Origin: Azohydromonas lata NBRC 102462
GTDB taxonomy: Bacteria; Pseudomonadota; Gammaproteobacteria; Burkholderiales; Burkholderiaceae_C
NCBI GenBank assembly: GCA_945878385.1
Contig: CAMCTE010000147.1
Coordinates: 1-6,947 of the forward strand
Reading direction: 5' to 3'
DNA length: 6,947 bases
In this document: piece by piece, positions 1-6,947 of the stretch
How positions within the stretch are numbered: position 1 is the first letter of the stretch
How the letters are laid out: each line of letters starts with the position of its first letter
Notes under the pieces: model-generated
What the model was told of the DNA's origin: nothing
Database searches by the model: none
What the model saw: the letters and a program-made list of their open reading frames with translations, nothing else
Translations under genes and position numbers: made by a program

Positions 1-1
1 G

Positions 2-2509
2 TCCATCTACCGCTTCCGTGGAGCCGACATTCATGGCTACCTCCATACGCGGCGGCACCTGGCGCAGCACCTGTACTCGCTGAACTGCAACCGCCGGTCT
101 GTGGAGCCGCTGGTCAGGGCAGTCAATCGGTTGTTTGCGCAGGGCGAAGAGCGCCACAGCACACCCGGCACCGAGAATTCCGGCGCCTTTTTGCACGGGC
201 CCGATGTTCCCTTTGAAGGCGTTCACTCCCAGGGCCCTAAAGAACGTCTGGTGGATGCAAAGGGCCCGCTGCCGGTGTGGTGCGCTTGGACGGAGCCTTT
301 GGCCCGCACGCCTGGGCAGGGCAGGTCTGTGGATGCCGCACGCGCTGCCGAGCGCCTGGCTCATCTGTTGTCAGACCCCTGCGTTGGGTTTCGAGGCCCT
401 GAAGGCCAATTCAGGCGCCTGCGGCCCCAGGACTGCTGTGTGCTGGTCCGCAGCCGTAGCGAGTCAGACGCCATTCGGCAGGCCTTGTCAGCACGGGGTA
501 TTCCCAGCGCGTACCTCTCCGAGCGCGAGTCGGTGCTGCAAAGCGATGAGGCCGCCGATGTCTTGGAATTGCTGCGCGCCTTGCTCGAACCCAACCAACT
601 GCATCAGGCCAGGCTCGTCTGGGCCTGTGCCTCCATGGCCTTGCCGCTGCAGCAGCAGCTCGACGAGCGCAACAACGACGCCCTTTGGGACCAAAGAATC
701 CAGCGCTTGCAGCACACCTCAAGGCTGTGGCACACCCAGGGCGTGTTGTCGGCCATCCGGCACTTCATTCAACAGGAAGGCTTGGCAACCAGGGCGCTGG
801 CATCGGCACGGGTGGGCGAGCGGCGTTTGACCAATTGGATGCACTTGGCCGAGTGGTTGCATGGCTTGTCTGAAATTCACCGTACGCCCGCGGCGCTGGT
901 GCGGGCTTATGCCGCCTTATGGGCCGACCCCGGCCAAGCGCTGCAGTCCACCCCCGGCTTGCGCGAAGCCACCTTGCTGCGGTTGGAGAGCGACCAGGAT
1001 GTCGTGCAAGTCGTCACCATCCACAAGTCCAAGGGTCTGCAATACCCAGTGGTCTGGCTGCCCTTCGGAGTGGGCCATCGCGAAGAACGGCGCGCGCGCC
1101 CCGCGTTTGCACTGTTGCATCAGGACGGGCGCTGGCAGGTGCAGGCCCGCGCAGAAGGCCATGACCAGGACGATGGCGAGGGCGAGCCGCTTGAAGTGTT
1201 GCGCGAAGATGTGCGCCTGCTGTATGTCGCCCTGACCCGCGCGGTCCATCAGGTGTGGCTGGGCGCCTGCCCGCGAAAGCCGCGCGAAAAGGGCGCCATG
1301 AACTGGCACCAGACCGCGCTGGGCCACCTGATCTCCGGCGTTCAGCCGCATGCCGGCCCGCAGGAGGTGGTCCAAAGTCTTCTTGCCCATTGGGATGCCC
1401 GGCACGCGCCGCAGCACGGTGCCGGTACTGAGGCCATGCGACTGGAGGTGCTGGACCCGGATACCCCTGAGCCGCTGACCATGTGGCAAGGCGCACCGTC
1501 GATGACCGACGCACCGCCAGACGAAAGCCTGCCCACCGACTTCAGGCCGGCCAGCGCCGTGTGGAATCCGGTTCAGGCCCGATGGAGGGTGGCCAGCTAC
1601 TCCGCGCTCGCGCAGGGTGCAGGCTCATCCACGCCGGACTGGCGCGACCTCCGCTGGGACGAAGCGGTCCGCGGCACCGCGGCCACTGCGGATACCGCGT
1701 CACCGCAACAAGGCCAGAACCCCTGGCACGGTTGGGCCTCCAGCGCGGCTTTCGGGCAGTTTCTGCACGAGTGCCTGGAAGCCGGCGCCGCTCACGGATT
1801 CGCCTCAAGAACGGGCCAGGGATGGCAACCGCAGTTGCAGGCCATGTTGAAGGCCAGCGAGTGGGCGCCTTGGGCTTCGGACATTGAGCGATGGCTCGTT
1901 CAGGCCGTCACGCATCCTGTGCTTCCAGGCCAGCGCAGCATCGCCGGGCAGGGCAGCCCGCATGCAGAACTGGAGTTCTGGATGCCGATGGAGCGGATCG
2001 ACACCCAAGCCCTGGACCGCTTGCTGCAGCAACATCTGTGGCCAGGGCAGCCCAGGCCCCCACTGAGACCTCAGCAGGTTCAGGGCCTGCTGATGGGCTA
2101 TGCAGACTTGGTGTTTGAGTCGCAGGGGCGCTACGAAGTGTTGGACTACAAGTCCAATCGCCTGGGCGATGGCCCTCAACACTACGACACGCCGAACCTG
2201 AGGCAAGCGGTTCTGGAACACCGATACGACCTGCAGGCCGCGTTGTACCTGTTGGCCCTGCACCGGCTGCTGGCCCAGCGCTTAGGCCCCCGCTACCAGA
2301 TGAAGCAGCACCTTGGCGCCGCGCACTTCATGTTCCTGCGCGGTATCGACCATCCGGGTGGCGGTGTGCTGAGCATCAACGCAGAACCCGAATGGTTGCT
2401 TGCCTTGGATGCCCTGCTGGGCCAGGATTCAGCTTCGAGTGCGGGGCCGGGCGAGGGCTCTGACGAATCCTTGGCTGAAGGCAAACATGAGGCACGTCAT
2501 GAAGCCTGA
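2..2509 (+). CDS. recB: RecB, exodeoxyribonuclease V beta subunit (C-terminal part, 5' truncated by window)
   Basis: The reading frame is open from base 2 and gives 835 residues; the N-terminal helicase half (Walker A and B) lies upstream of the window. RecB is the 3'-5' helicase and the only nuclease subunit of RecBCD, which unwinds and resects double-strand breaks and loads RecA. Visible in order: SF1 motif IV as IYRFRGAD (fragment residues 2-9), motif V as TIHKSKG (339-345), motif VI as LLYVALTRA (406-414), then the RecB-type nuclease domain. The nuclease residues match E. coli His956, Asp1067, Asp1080 and Lys1082: His589 in FGQFLHE, Asp702 in YADLVF, and Asp715 and Lys717 in LDYKSN. The later HRYDLQ and FLRG blocks are also typical of RecB. 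The block usually written NWRS/NYRS after motif IV reads NRRS here. The charged tail after about residue 800 is not conserved. The end overlaps recD, so the two genes are surely cotranscribed. The YADLVF/LDYKSN pattern and the adjacent recD favour RecB over AddA. Confidence 0.96.
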   Translation, partial: SIYRFRGADIHGYLHTRRHLAQHLYSLNCNRRSVEPLVRAVNRLFAQGEERHSTPGTENSGAFLHGPDVPFEGVHSQGPKERLVDAKGPLPVWCAWTEPLARTPGQGRSVDAARAAERLAHLLSDPCVGFRGPEGQFRRLRPQDCCVLVRSRSESDAIRQALSARGIPSAYLSERESVLQSDEAADVLELLRALLEPNQLHQARLVWACASMALPLQQQLDERNNDALWDQRIQRLQHTSRLWHTQGVLSAIRHFIQQEGLATRALASARVGERRLTNWMHLAEWLHGLSEIHRTPAALVRAYAALWADPGQALQSTPGLREATLLRLESDQDVVQVVTIHKSKGLQYPVVWLPFGVGHREERRARPAFALLHQDGRWQVQARAEGHDQDDGEGEPLEVLREDVRLLYVALTRAVHQVWLGACPRKPREKGAMNWHQTALGHLISGVQPHAGPQEVVQSLLAHWDARHAPQHGAGTEAMRLEVLDPDTPEPLTMWQGAPSMTDAPPDESLPTDFRPASAVWNPVQARWRVASYSALAQGAGSSTPDWRDLRWDEAVRGTAATADTASPQQGQNPWHGWASSAAFGQFLHECLEAGAAHGFASRTGQGWQPQLQAMLKASEWAPWASDIERWLVQAVTHPVLPGQRSIAGQGSPHAELEFWMPMERIDTQALDRLLQQHLWPGQPRPPLRPQQVQGLLMGYADLVFESQGRYEVLDYKSNRLGDGPQHYDTPNLRQAVLEHRYDLQAALYLLALHRLLAQRLGPRYQMKQHLGAAHFMFLRGIDHPGGGVLSINAEPEWLLALDALLGQDSASSAGPGEGSDESLAEGKHEARHEA
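2477..2481 (+). promoter_or_regulatory. Candidate ribosome binding site of recD (GAAGG)
   Basis: GAAGG lies inside the recB reading frame, five bases before the ATG at 2487, which is good Shine-Dalgarno spacing. It supports starting recD there. A second purine stretch (GAGG, 2489-2492) sits six bases before an in-frame ATG at 2499, so the start is ambiguous by four codons. In either case ribosomes ending recB at 2507-2509 are on top of the recD start, which suggests translational coupling. Confidence 0.5.
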
Positions 2510-4499
2510 CCGAATACCTGGCGCCACAACCGACACAGGCACGGCGGACCTGCAGCCCACCATCGAGGACGGGTTCACCCACCTGGACCTGGAGCTGGCG
2601 GCGTTGTTGCGCCGCTTGGTGGGCCATGAGGGCTGCTCATCTCCAGAAGAAATCGCATGGTGGTGTGCGGCACTGTCCCTCGCCAGCAGGGCCCATGGCA
2701 GCGGCCACACCAGCCTGGAGCTTCCTCGAACGCCCACGGACCGGCGCCTGGCAGACGCCATCAGCGCGTCTGACGCCCCTCCTGTGCAGCGGGCTGCGGC
2801 CACGGTGCAAGCCCCAGTCGACCGGCAGCAGGCGTTGGCCTGCTTCATTGCCCGTTGGGCCCATGAGCCGGTGGCACCCATGCCCCAAGCCGTGCGCGCC
2901 ACCGGGCTGATGGTTCACGAAGCCGGCCGCGTGTATCTCTCGAGGCTTTGGGCCTGCGAAGTCCGGGTGGCCCATGAATTGGCGGCAAGGGCACGCCCGC
3001 TGGGCCCGCCACCGCCGGCGCGCGCCCAGGCGCTGTTGGACGAATGGCTCCCCACCTCGGAAGAGTCACCCACCGCCGACCAGCAGCAGGCCTGCCTTCA
3101 AGCCTTGACCGCGAGGCTCACCGTCATCACCGGCGGGCCGGGCACCGGCAAGACCCACACGGCCGCGCGCGCCCTGGCTTTGTTGCAGGCCTTGCGCCCA
3201 GAGGGTTCGCCCCTGCAGCGCATCGCTTTGGCAGCGCCCACGGGCAAGGCGGCCGCCCGCCTGCGCCAAGCGCTCGAACAGGCATGGGCCACCTTGCCCC
3301 ATGACGGTCATCCACCCGGCTTCTGGGCGCAAGCGTGGAAGGCGATCCACCCCCCGCAGACCGTGCACGCGCTCCTGGCCCAGTGGCGGCGCGACAGTCG
3401 AGCCACCCGGCGCTCCGGCGCGTTGCCGGCCAAGCGCGTGGGTGGCAGAACCGCGCCCACCCTCCAGGTCGACACGCTGCTGGTGGATGAGGCCTCGATG
3501 CTCGACCTCGAACTGCTGGACGAATTGCTTCAGGCCTTGGCACCCACCACCAGGCTCATCCTCATCGGCGACCGCGATCAGCTGTCATCGGTAGAAGCCG
3601 GGGCTGTGATGTCCGACATCTGCCTGGCCTTGCAGGGCCACTGCGCCCTGGCGCCGCTGCGCCACAGCCGCCGGTTTCAGGGCACGATAGGGCGTTGGGC
3701 CAAAGGAATCCAGGCGGCTGATCCTGCTGTGCTGGGCGAACTGACCGCCGCACTGAACACCCAACACTCTGCGCTGGTGAACCTGGCCGCCGGCCCCAGA
3801 GGCTGGCAACCCTTCGCGTCGCGGATGAAGGCCCTTCGTGCCGCCGATAGCGTAATGCACGTTGCCGCGGACTGCGAGATCGACGCTGCCTGGGTCCAGG
3901 CCCTTCAGCATATGGACGATTTCCGCGTGCTGGCCGCCGTGCGGCGAGGGCCCTGGGGCGTGGACGAGCTCAATGCGGCCATCCAGCGGGCCTTGGCCCA
4001 TGGGGGATGGCTGAGCTCGGAGGACGGATGGTCCCACGGACAAGTTCGGATGGTCACCCGAAACGACGAGTCCACCGGGCTGCGCAACGGCGATGTGGGC
4101 GTCATCGCCAGGCCACAAGGCCAAGGGCCGGCCCAGTTCGTGTGGTTGTCGGGCACCGAGATCCGGCGCATCGGCTTGGCTCGGCTACCGCCAAGCGAGC
4201 CGTCGTGGGTGATGTCCGTTCACAAGAGCCAAGGCTCAGAATTCAGCCATGTGGCCCTGGCCCTGCCCGATCAAGACAGCCCCGTCCTGTCCAGGGAACT
4301 TATGTACACGGGCCTGACCCGTGCACGGCATGAGGTCAGTTTGTTTGGTTCACGCCCGGAATTGCTGACCGCGGCATGCCGGCGGGGCGCACACCGCATG
4401 AGCGGGCTGGCCCAGCGGTTGAGCGACCTGTTGGGTTCGGCCCCAATCAGCGACGCTGGTCGAACTGAAGCATCAAGTCCCACTCGGACGGGCGCCTGA
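2487..4499 (+). CDS. recD: RecD, exodeoxyribonuclease V alpha subunit (5'-3' helicase)
   Basis: RecD is the 5'-3' SF1B helicase of RecBCD; it drives the second strand motor and controls nuclease activity. From the ATG at 2487 the protein has 670 residues, somewhat longer than E. coli RecD (608). An alpha-helical N-terminal region of about 200 residues, expected to contact RecC, is followed by Walker A GGPGTGKT (216-223), Walker B LLVDEAS (Asp334, Glu335), motif III GDRDQLSSVEAG (361-372), the RecD-typical block FRVLAAVRRGPWGVDELN, motif V SVHKSQGSEF (577-586) and motif VI YTGLTRA (607-613). All ATPase residues are intact. The frame is open further upstream to about 2400, but that extension lies fully inside recB and reads like a shadow, so I start at 2487 (recB overlap 23 bp); ATG 2499 (666 residues) is an equally reasonable choice. 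The last 53 bases overlap a small convergent gene. Placement directly after recB is the usual proteobacterial recB-recD order. Confidence 0.96.
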   Translation: MRHVMKPDRIPGATTDTGTADLQPTIEDGFTHLDLELAALLRRLVGHEGCSSPEEIAWWCAALSLASRAHGSGHTSLELPRTPTDRRLADAISASDAPPVQRAAATVQAPVDRQQALACFIARWAHEPVAPMPQAVRATGLMVHEAGRVYLSRLWACEVRVAHELAARARPLGPPPPARAQALLDEWLPTSEESPTADQQQACLQALTARLTVITGGPGTGKTHTAARALALLQALRPEGSPLQRIALAAPTGKAAARLRQALEQAWATLPHDGHPPGFWAQAWKAIHPPQTVHALLAQWRRDSRATRRSGALPAKRVGGRTAPTLQVDTLLVDEASMLDLELLDELLQALAPTTRLILIGDRDQLSSVEAGAVMSDICLALQGHCALAPLRHSRRFQGTIGRWAKGIQAADPAVLGELTAALNTQHSALVNLAAGPRGWQPFASRMKALRAADSVMHVAADCEIDAAWVQALQHMDDFRVLAAVRRGPWGVDELNAAIQRALAHGGWLSSEDGWSHGQVRMVTRNDESTGLRNGDVGVIARPQGQGPAQFVWLSGTEIRRIGLARLPPSEPSWVMSVHKSQGSEFSHVALALPDQDSPVLSRELMYTGLTRARHEVSLFGSRPELLTAACRRGAHRMSGLAQRLSDLLGSAPISDAGRTEASSPTRTGA

Positions 4500-4647
4500 G
4501 GCTGGCGTGGTGGTGCCAAACTTCGAAGGAATCCTGCGCCTTGGGGCCCTTTTCTCGGCCATCGGCGTCAACGGAATGACCGCTGCTGAGCTTGGGCAAA
4601 CGCTGACTCAGGGCCGAAAGGGTGGACTTGCTGCGAGTGGAATTCAT
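4447..4647 (-). CDS. Small hypothetical protein, 66 aa, convergent with recD
   Basis: I do not recognise this family. The frame encodes a basic, Ser/Lys/Arg-rich N-terminus (starting MNSTRSKSTL), a middle with Gly, Asp and Lys, and a C-terminal block with aromatic and His residues (FEVWHHH, then SEWDLML). There is no signal peptide or membrane segment. Coding evidence: about three quarters of codons end in G or C, as expected for this genome, while the competing + strand frame across the same bases (4507-4701) is only a little above half. No good Shine-Dalgarno precedes the ATG; the upstream bases are pyrimidine/adenine rich (CATCACCACC). A TTG start at 4722 would add 25 residues (91 in total). 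The 3' end runs 53 bases into the recD coding region on the opposite strand. The gene fills most of the recD to rlmN-like gap. It could still be a chance open frame. Confidence 0.5.
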   Translation of the reverse strand: MNSTRSKSTLSALSQRLPKLSSGHSVDADGREKGPKAQDSFEVWHHHASLRRPSEWDLMLQFDQRR

Positions 4648-4697
4648 GGTGGTGATGCTGAACCGATAAGGCTCCAACGCAGCCGGCTCCCGCTTGG

Positions 4698-4726
4698 TTG
4701 ACAATCCGCACGCGGCCCGCAATCCT
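4698..4726 (+). promoter_or_regulatory. Candidate sigma-70 promoter for the rlmN-like gene
   Basis: A perfect -35 hexamer TTGACA (4698-4703) is followed after 17 bases by AATCCT (4721-4726), which matches TATAAT at only three of six positions. It lies about 70 bases before the ATG at 4797 and is the best promoter-like signal in the non-coding 4648-4796 stretch. That stretch otherwise shows only GC-rich sequence without clear repeats or a riboswitch-like fold. The -10 is weak, so this is tentative. Confidence 0.35.
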
Positions 4727-4796
4727 AGGGCTTACCCCAATCCCGCCGGCAGCCCGACGCCGACGGCGCTCCACCCAAGCCCTGTAGGCAACCGAC

Positions 4797-5987
4797 ATGA
4801 CCAGCACCGTCGATTCGACCCCTTCGGAGGGTTCAGCCCTCACCAAAGGGTCATCCGATGGGGTCTCAGCACAGGAATGGCAGCACCTGTCCGCGCTGCG
4901 GCAAGCCCTCGCCGACTGTGGCGCGGGTCCTCAGCACGCCGCTCGATTTTTGCGCGCATGGTTGTGGAACCAGGAACTGCGCGCAGGGCGTGCCTTGCCG
5001 GAAAACCATTTCCCACGCGCACTGCTGGAGCGCTCACCGGGGCTGCGCCAAGGCTTGAGTGGGTTGGCGCGCCTGGTTTCTGATCATCCCGCTGAAGATG
5101 GGTCACGCCGCCTGTTGCTGGCGCTTTCAGACGGGCGCACGGTCGAAACCGTGCTCCTGCCACGCCAAGGGGTGTGCGTCTCCACCCAAATCGGTTGCGC
5201 AGTGGGGTGCCGCTTCTGCATGACCGGACGCGACGGCCTCATGCGCCAACTGGGCAGCGCCGAAATCGTGGCACAGGTGGTGCTGGCCAGGTCCATGGCG
5301 CCGGTGCGCAAGGTCGTCTTCATGGGCATGGGTGAACCGGCGCACAACTTGGCTGCCGTGCTCGAAGCCATCGACCTGCTGGGGCAGGAAGGGCAGATTG
5401 CCCACAAGCAACTGGTGTTCTCCACCGTGGGAGATGAGCGCGCCTTCGAAGCACTCGCGCGGCAGCGCATCAAGCCCGCCCTGGCCTTGTCCTTACACAC
5501 CACGCGGCATGCACTGCGCCGGGAACTGTTGCCGCGGGCGCCAGACCTCTCACCCCAGTACCTCGTCGAAGCCGCCCACCATTACGCCGAGCTCAGCGCC
5601 TACCCGGTGCAGATCCAATGGACCCTACTGGCCGGCGTGAACGACGGGGATGACGAACTGGAGGCCATTGCCCGAATGCTTCATGGGAGGCGTATGATGC
5701 TCAACCTGATCCCCTTCAATTCCGTGGAGGGCAGTGGCTACGAGCGCCCCTCGTGGGAGCGCGCGGCGGAAATGGCCCGTCGCTTGAACCGACAGGGCAT
5801 CTACACGCGTCTGCGCCGCTCGGCCGGTCAGGATGTCGAAGGGGGCTGCGGCCAGCTGCGGGCCCGCAATCCTGAAGTGAAAACCTCAACTCGTTCAGCG
5901 CATGACCGCACAGTCAGCGAGCACCAGGTGATGCTCACACCACCCCGTCTCAGGCGCGCGATCAACGACGGGGCGGGCCAACCGTAG
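4797..5987 (+). CDS. RlmN/Cfr-family radical SAM RNA methyltransferase (possible RlmN paralog)
   Basis: RlmN-type enzymes methylate C2 of A2503 in 23S rRNA (RlmN also A37 of some tRNAs); Cfr acts on C8 of the same base. The 396-residue protein has a Ser/Thr-rich start, a helical N-terminal domain (about 25-90) and a radical SAM barrel. The CX3CX2C cluster is Cys134, Cys138 and Cys141. Cys127, seven residues before the cluster, corresponds to E. coli Cys118, and Cys351 in GGCGQL to the methyl-carrying Cys355. Glu117 in TVETVLLP matches the E. coli RlmN Glu105 region, and GMGEP (177-181) binds SAM. The catalytic set is complete. Several blocks differ from canonical RlmN: FSTVGDERAFEAL replaces STSGVVPAI, LSLHTTRHALRRELLPRAP replaces the SLHAPND...PIN block, and about 40 residues follow GCGQL. 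It may thus be a second copy with a different or overlapping target. The ATG at 4797 has a weak AGG eight bases upstream. The family is certain; whether it is the genome's main RlmN is not. Confidence 0.93.
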   Translation: MTSTVDSTPSEGSALTKGSSDGVSAQEWQHLSALRQALADCGAGPQHAARFLRAWLWNQELRAGRALPENHFPRALLERSPGLRQGLSGLARLVSDHPAEDGSRRLLLALSDGRTVETVLLPRQGVCVSTQIGCAVGCRFCMTGRDGLMRQLGSAEIVAQVVLARSMAPVRKVVFMGMGEPAHNLAAVLEAIDLLGQEGQIAHKQLVFSTVGDERAFEALARQRIKPALALSLHTTRHALRRELLPRAPDLSPQYLVEAAHHYAELSAYPVQIQWTLLAGVNDGDDELEAIARMLHGRRMMLNLIPFNSVEGSGYERPSWERAAEMARRLNRQGIYTRLRRSAGQDVEGGCGQLRARNPEVKTSTRSAHDRTVSEHQVMLTPPRLRRAINDGAGQP

Positions 5988-6016
5988 GCTGCGGGTACAT
6001 CAGCATCGACACCCGC
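5943..6016. terminator. Weak hairpins at the convergent junction, possible bidirectional terminator
   Basis: Two inverted repeats lie where the rlmN-like gene and the aminotransferase converge (36-base gap). CCCCGTC (5943-5949) pairs with GACGGGG (5967-5973), a 7-bp GC stem with a 17-base loop inside the last codons of the rlmN-like gene. GCGGGT (5991-5996) pairs with ACCCGC (6011-6016), a 6-bp stem with a 14-base loop in the gap itself. Neither is followed by a T-run on either strand, so intrinsic termination is doubtful; such stems are frequent by chance in GC-rich DNA. Confidence 0.2.
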
Positions 6017-6024
6017 GCTCAGAG

Positions 6025-6947
6025 TCAGCGCAGTTGCTCGAGCGCCTGGCGAAGGTGACCCAGCGAGCGCTCGGGATGGTGCAGCTTGTCCAGGCCGAAC
6101 AGGCCCAACCGGAAGGTGCGGAAATCGGGCCCCTCGTCGCACTGAAGCGGCACCCCGGCCGCCGTTTGCAGGCCCAGGGCCAGAAACTTCTTTGAATTCT
6201 GTATCTCCGGGTCGCTGGTGTAGCTCACCACCACGCCGGGCGCTTCAAATCCCGGCGCGGCCACACCGCGGTACCCAAACTCGGCCAACAGTGCCCGCAC
6301 CCCGCGCCCCAAGGCCCACTGCTCTTGGCGCAGCTTCTCAAAGCCGTACGCCTGCGTCTCGCGCATCACCGCCGCCACGCGGCTCAGCGCATCGGTGGGC
6401 ATGGTGGTGTGATAGACATGAGCGCCTGCCTCATAGGTTTCCATCACCTGCAGCCACTTGCGCAGGTCGCAGGCGAAACTCGTACTGGTGGTCTGTTCGA
6501 TTGCACTCCGCGCACGCTCGCTGAGCATCACGAAGGCGCAGCTCGGAGAACCCGACCAGCCCTTTTGCGGCGCACTGATCAGCACATCCACCCCGGTGGC
6601 GCGCATATCCACCCAGGCTGCCCCCGAGGCGATGCAATCCAGCACCATCAAGCCACCGTGCTCGTGCAGCGCTTCAGAGACCGCGCGCAAGTAGTCGTCG
6701 GGCAGGATCATGCCGGCCGAGGTTTCCACATGCGGGGCGAACAACACTGCGGGGCGGTGGGTGCGGATGGCATCCAGCACCTCGGGCAGCGGCGCGGGCG
6801 CCCAGGGCTGCTGCGCCCCAGGGGCCACCGGTCGTGCCTTGAGTACCTTGCATGTCGCCGGAATGCCGCCCATGTCGAAGATCTGCGTCCAACGGTAGGA
6901 AAACCAGCCGTTACGCAACACCATCACATCGCGCCCGGTGGCGAACT
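6025..6947 (-). CDS. Class V PLP-dependent aminotransferase, alanine-glyoxylate type (5' truncated by window)
   Basis: The frame stays open to the right edge (codons upstream of 6927 read FATGRD), so the start lies outside. About 306 residues are visible, and probably some 80 N-terminal residues are missing judged from human alanine-glyoxylate aminotransferase. Family members transfer an amino group, often from alanine or serine to glyoxylate, using pyridoxal phosphate. Seen in the fragment: the PLP pyridine-binding Asp103 in VLDCIASG, the Schiff-base Lys128 in SAPQKGWSG (25 residues on, as in human AGT Asp183/Lys209), and a C-terminal Arg279 in FRLGLFGLDKL, in the place of the substrate-carboxylate arginine (human Arg360, in an RIGLLG context). 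HVETSAG matches the usual substrate-loop block of the fold. It looks intact. The true substrate cannot be told; alanine-, serine- or another amino donor-glyoxylate exchange is possible. It converges on the rlmN-like gene with a 37-base gap and shows no functional link to recBD. Confidence 0.9.
   Translation of the reverse strand, partial: FATGRDVMVLRNGWFSYRWTQIFDMGGIPATCKVLKARPVAPGAQQPWAPAPLPEVLDAIRTHRPAVLFAPHVETSAGMILPDDYLRAVSEALHEHGGLMVLDCIASGAAWVDMRATGVDVLISAPQKGWSGSPSCAFVMLSERARSAIEQTTSTSFACDLRKWLQVMETYEAGAHVYHTTMPTDALSRVAAVMRETQAYGFEKLRQEQWALGRGVRALLAEFGYRGVAAPGFEAPGVVVSYTSDPEIQNSKKFLALGLQTAAGVPLQCDEGPDFRTFRLGLFGLDKLHHPERSLGHLRQALEQLR

Noticed and set aside
917..1514. Long open minus-strand frames of 166 and 190 codons inside recB
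   Set aside because: They lie fully within a strongly supported helicase gene. Long antisense frames are normal in high-GC coding DNA, and the translations show no family motif.
2400..2486. Upstream extension of recD inside recB
   Set aside because: The extra 29 residues are basic, Trp- and Arg-rich shadow-like sequence. The well-spaced Shine-Dalgarno sites sit at the later ATGs.
3479..3486. GCTGGTGG, identical to the E. coli Chi octamer, lying inside recD
   Set aside because: It is produced by the codons for the Walker B segment LLVDE. A single 8-mer is expected by chance in GC-rich DNA, and the Chi sequence of this organism is unknown.
4507..4701. Open + strand frame of 64 codons after recD, with a GTG start
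   Set aside because: Its third-position GC is clearly lower than that of the opposite minus-strand frame, it has no recognisable motif, and it looks like the shadow of the minus-strand small gene.
1..6947. Possible defence island or new multi-gene immune system around recBD
   Set aside because: RecBCD does degrade phage DNA, but all other genes are housekeeping-type (RNA methyltransferase, aminotransferase) or one tiny unknown. There are no toxin, nuclease, protease, reverse transcriptase or mobile-element signatures, and the transcription units appear separate.

Overview
The window reads as an ordinary chromosomal housekeeping stretch from a high-GC proteobacterium. The protein sequences and the third-position GC preference suggest a betaproteobacterium, most likely of the order Burkholderiales (Comamonadaceae-like). 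That placement is an inference from sequence style, not from a marker gene. I see no tRNA, rRNA, insertion sequence, CRISPR array, phage gene or long repeat.

Left half (1-4499, + strand): the 3' part of recB, entered at helicase motif IV, is followed by a complete recD that overlaps it by a few codons. Both are intact at their key motifs. RecB keeps helicase motifs IV to VI and the nuclease His/Asp/Asp/Lys set. RecD keeps Walker A, Walker B and the C-terminal helicase motifs. With RecC, which would lie outside the window, they would form the RecBCD helicase-nuclease that processes double-strand breaks and degrades linear foreign DNA.

Middle (4447-4796): a probable small hypothetical gene lies on the minus strand, convergent with recD and overlapping its last 53 bases. 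About 150 bp of non-coding DNA follows, holding a candidate promoter for the next gene.

Right half (4797-6947): a complete radical-SAM RlmN/Cfr-family RNA methyltransferase lies on the + strand. It keeps every catalytic cysteine but differs from textbook RlmN in several conserved blocks, so it may be a second copy rather than the main rlmN. It converges on a minus-strand class V (alanine-glyoxylate type) PLP aminotransferase whose start lies beyond the right edge. Two weak hairpins occupy the convergent junction.

recB and recD clearly act together. The other three genes look like independent neighbours. Nothing here convincingly forms a new multi-gene system. The points most worth a second look are the divergent RlmN-like enzyme and the small gene beside it.
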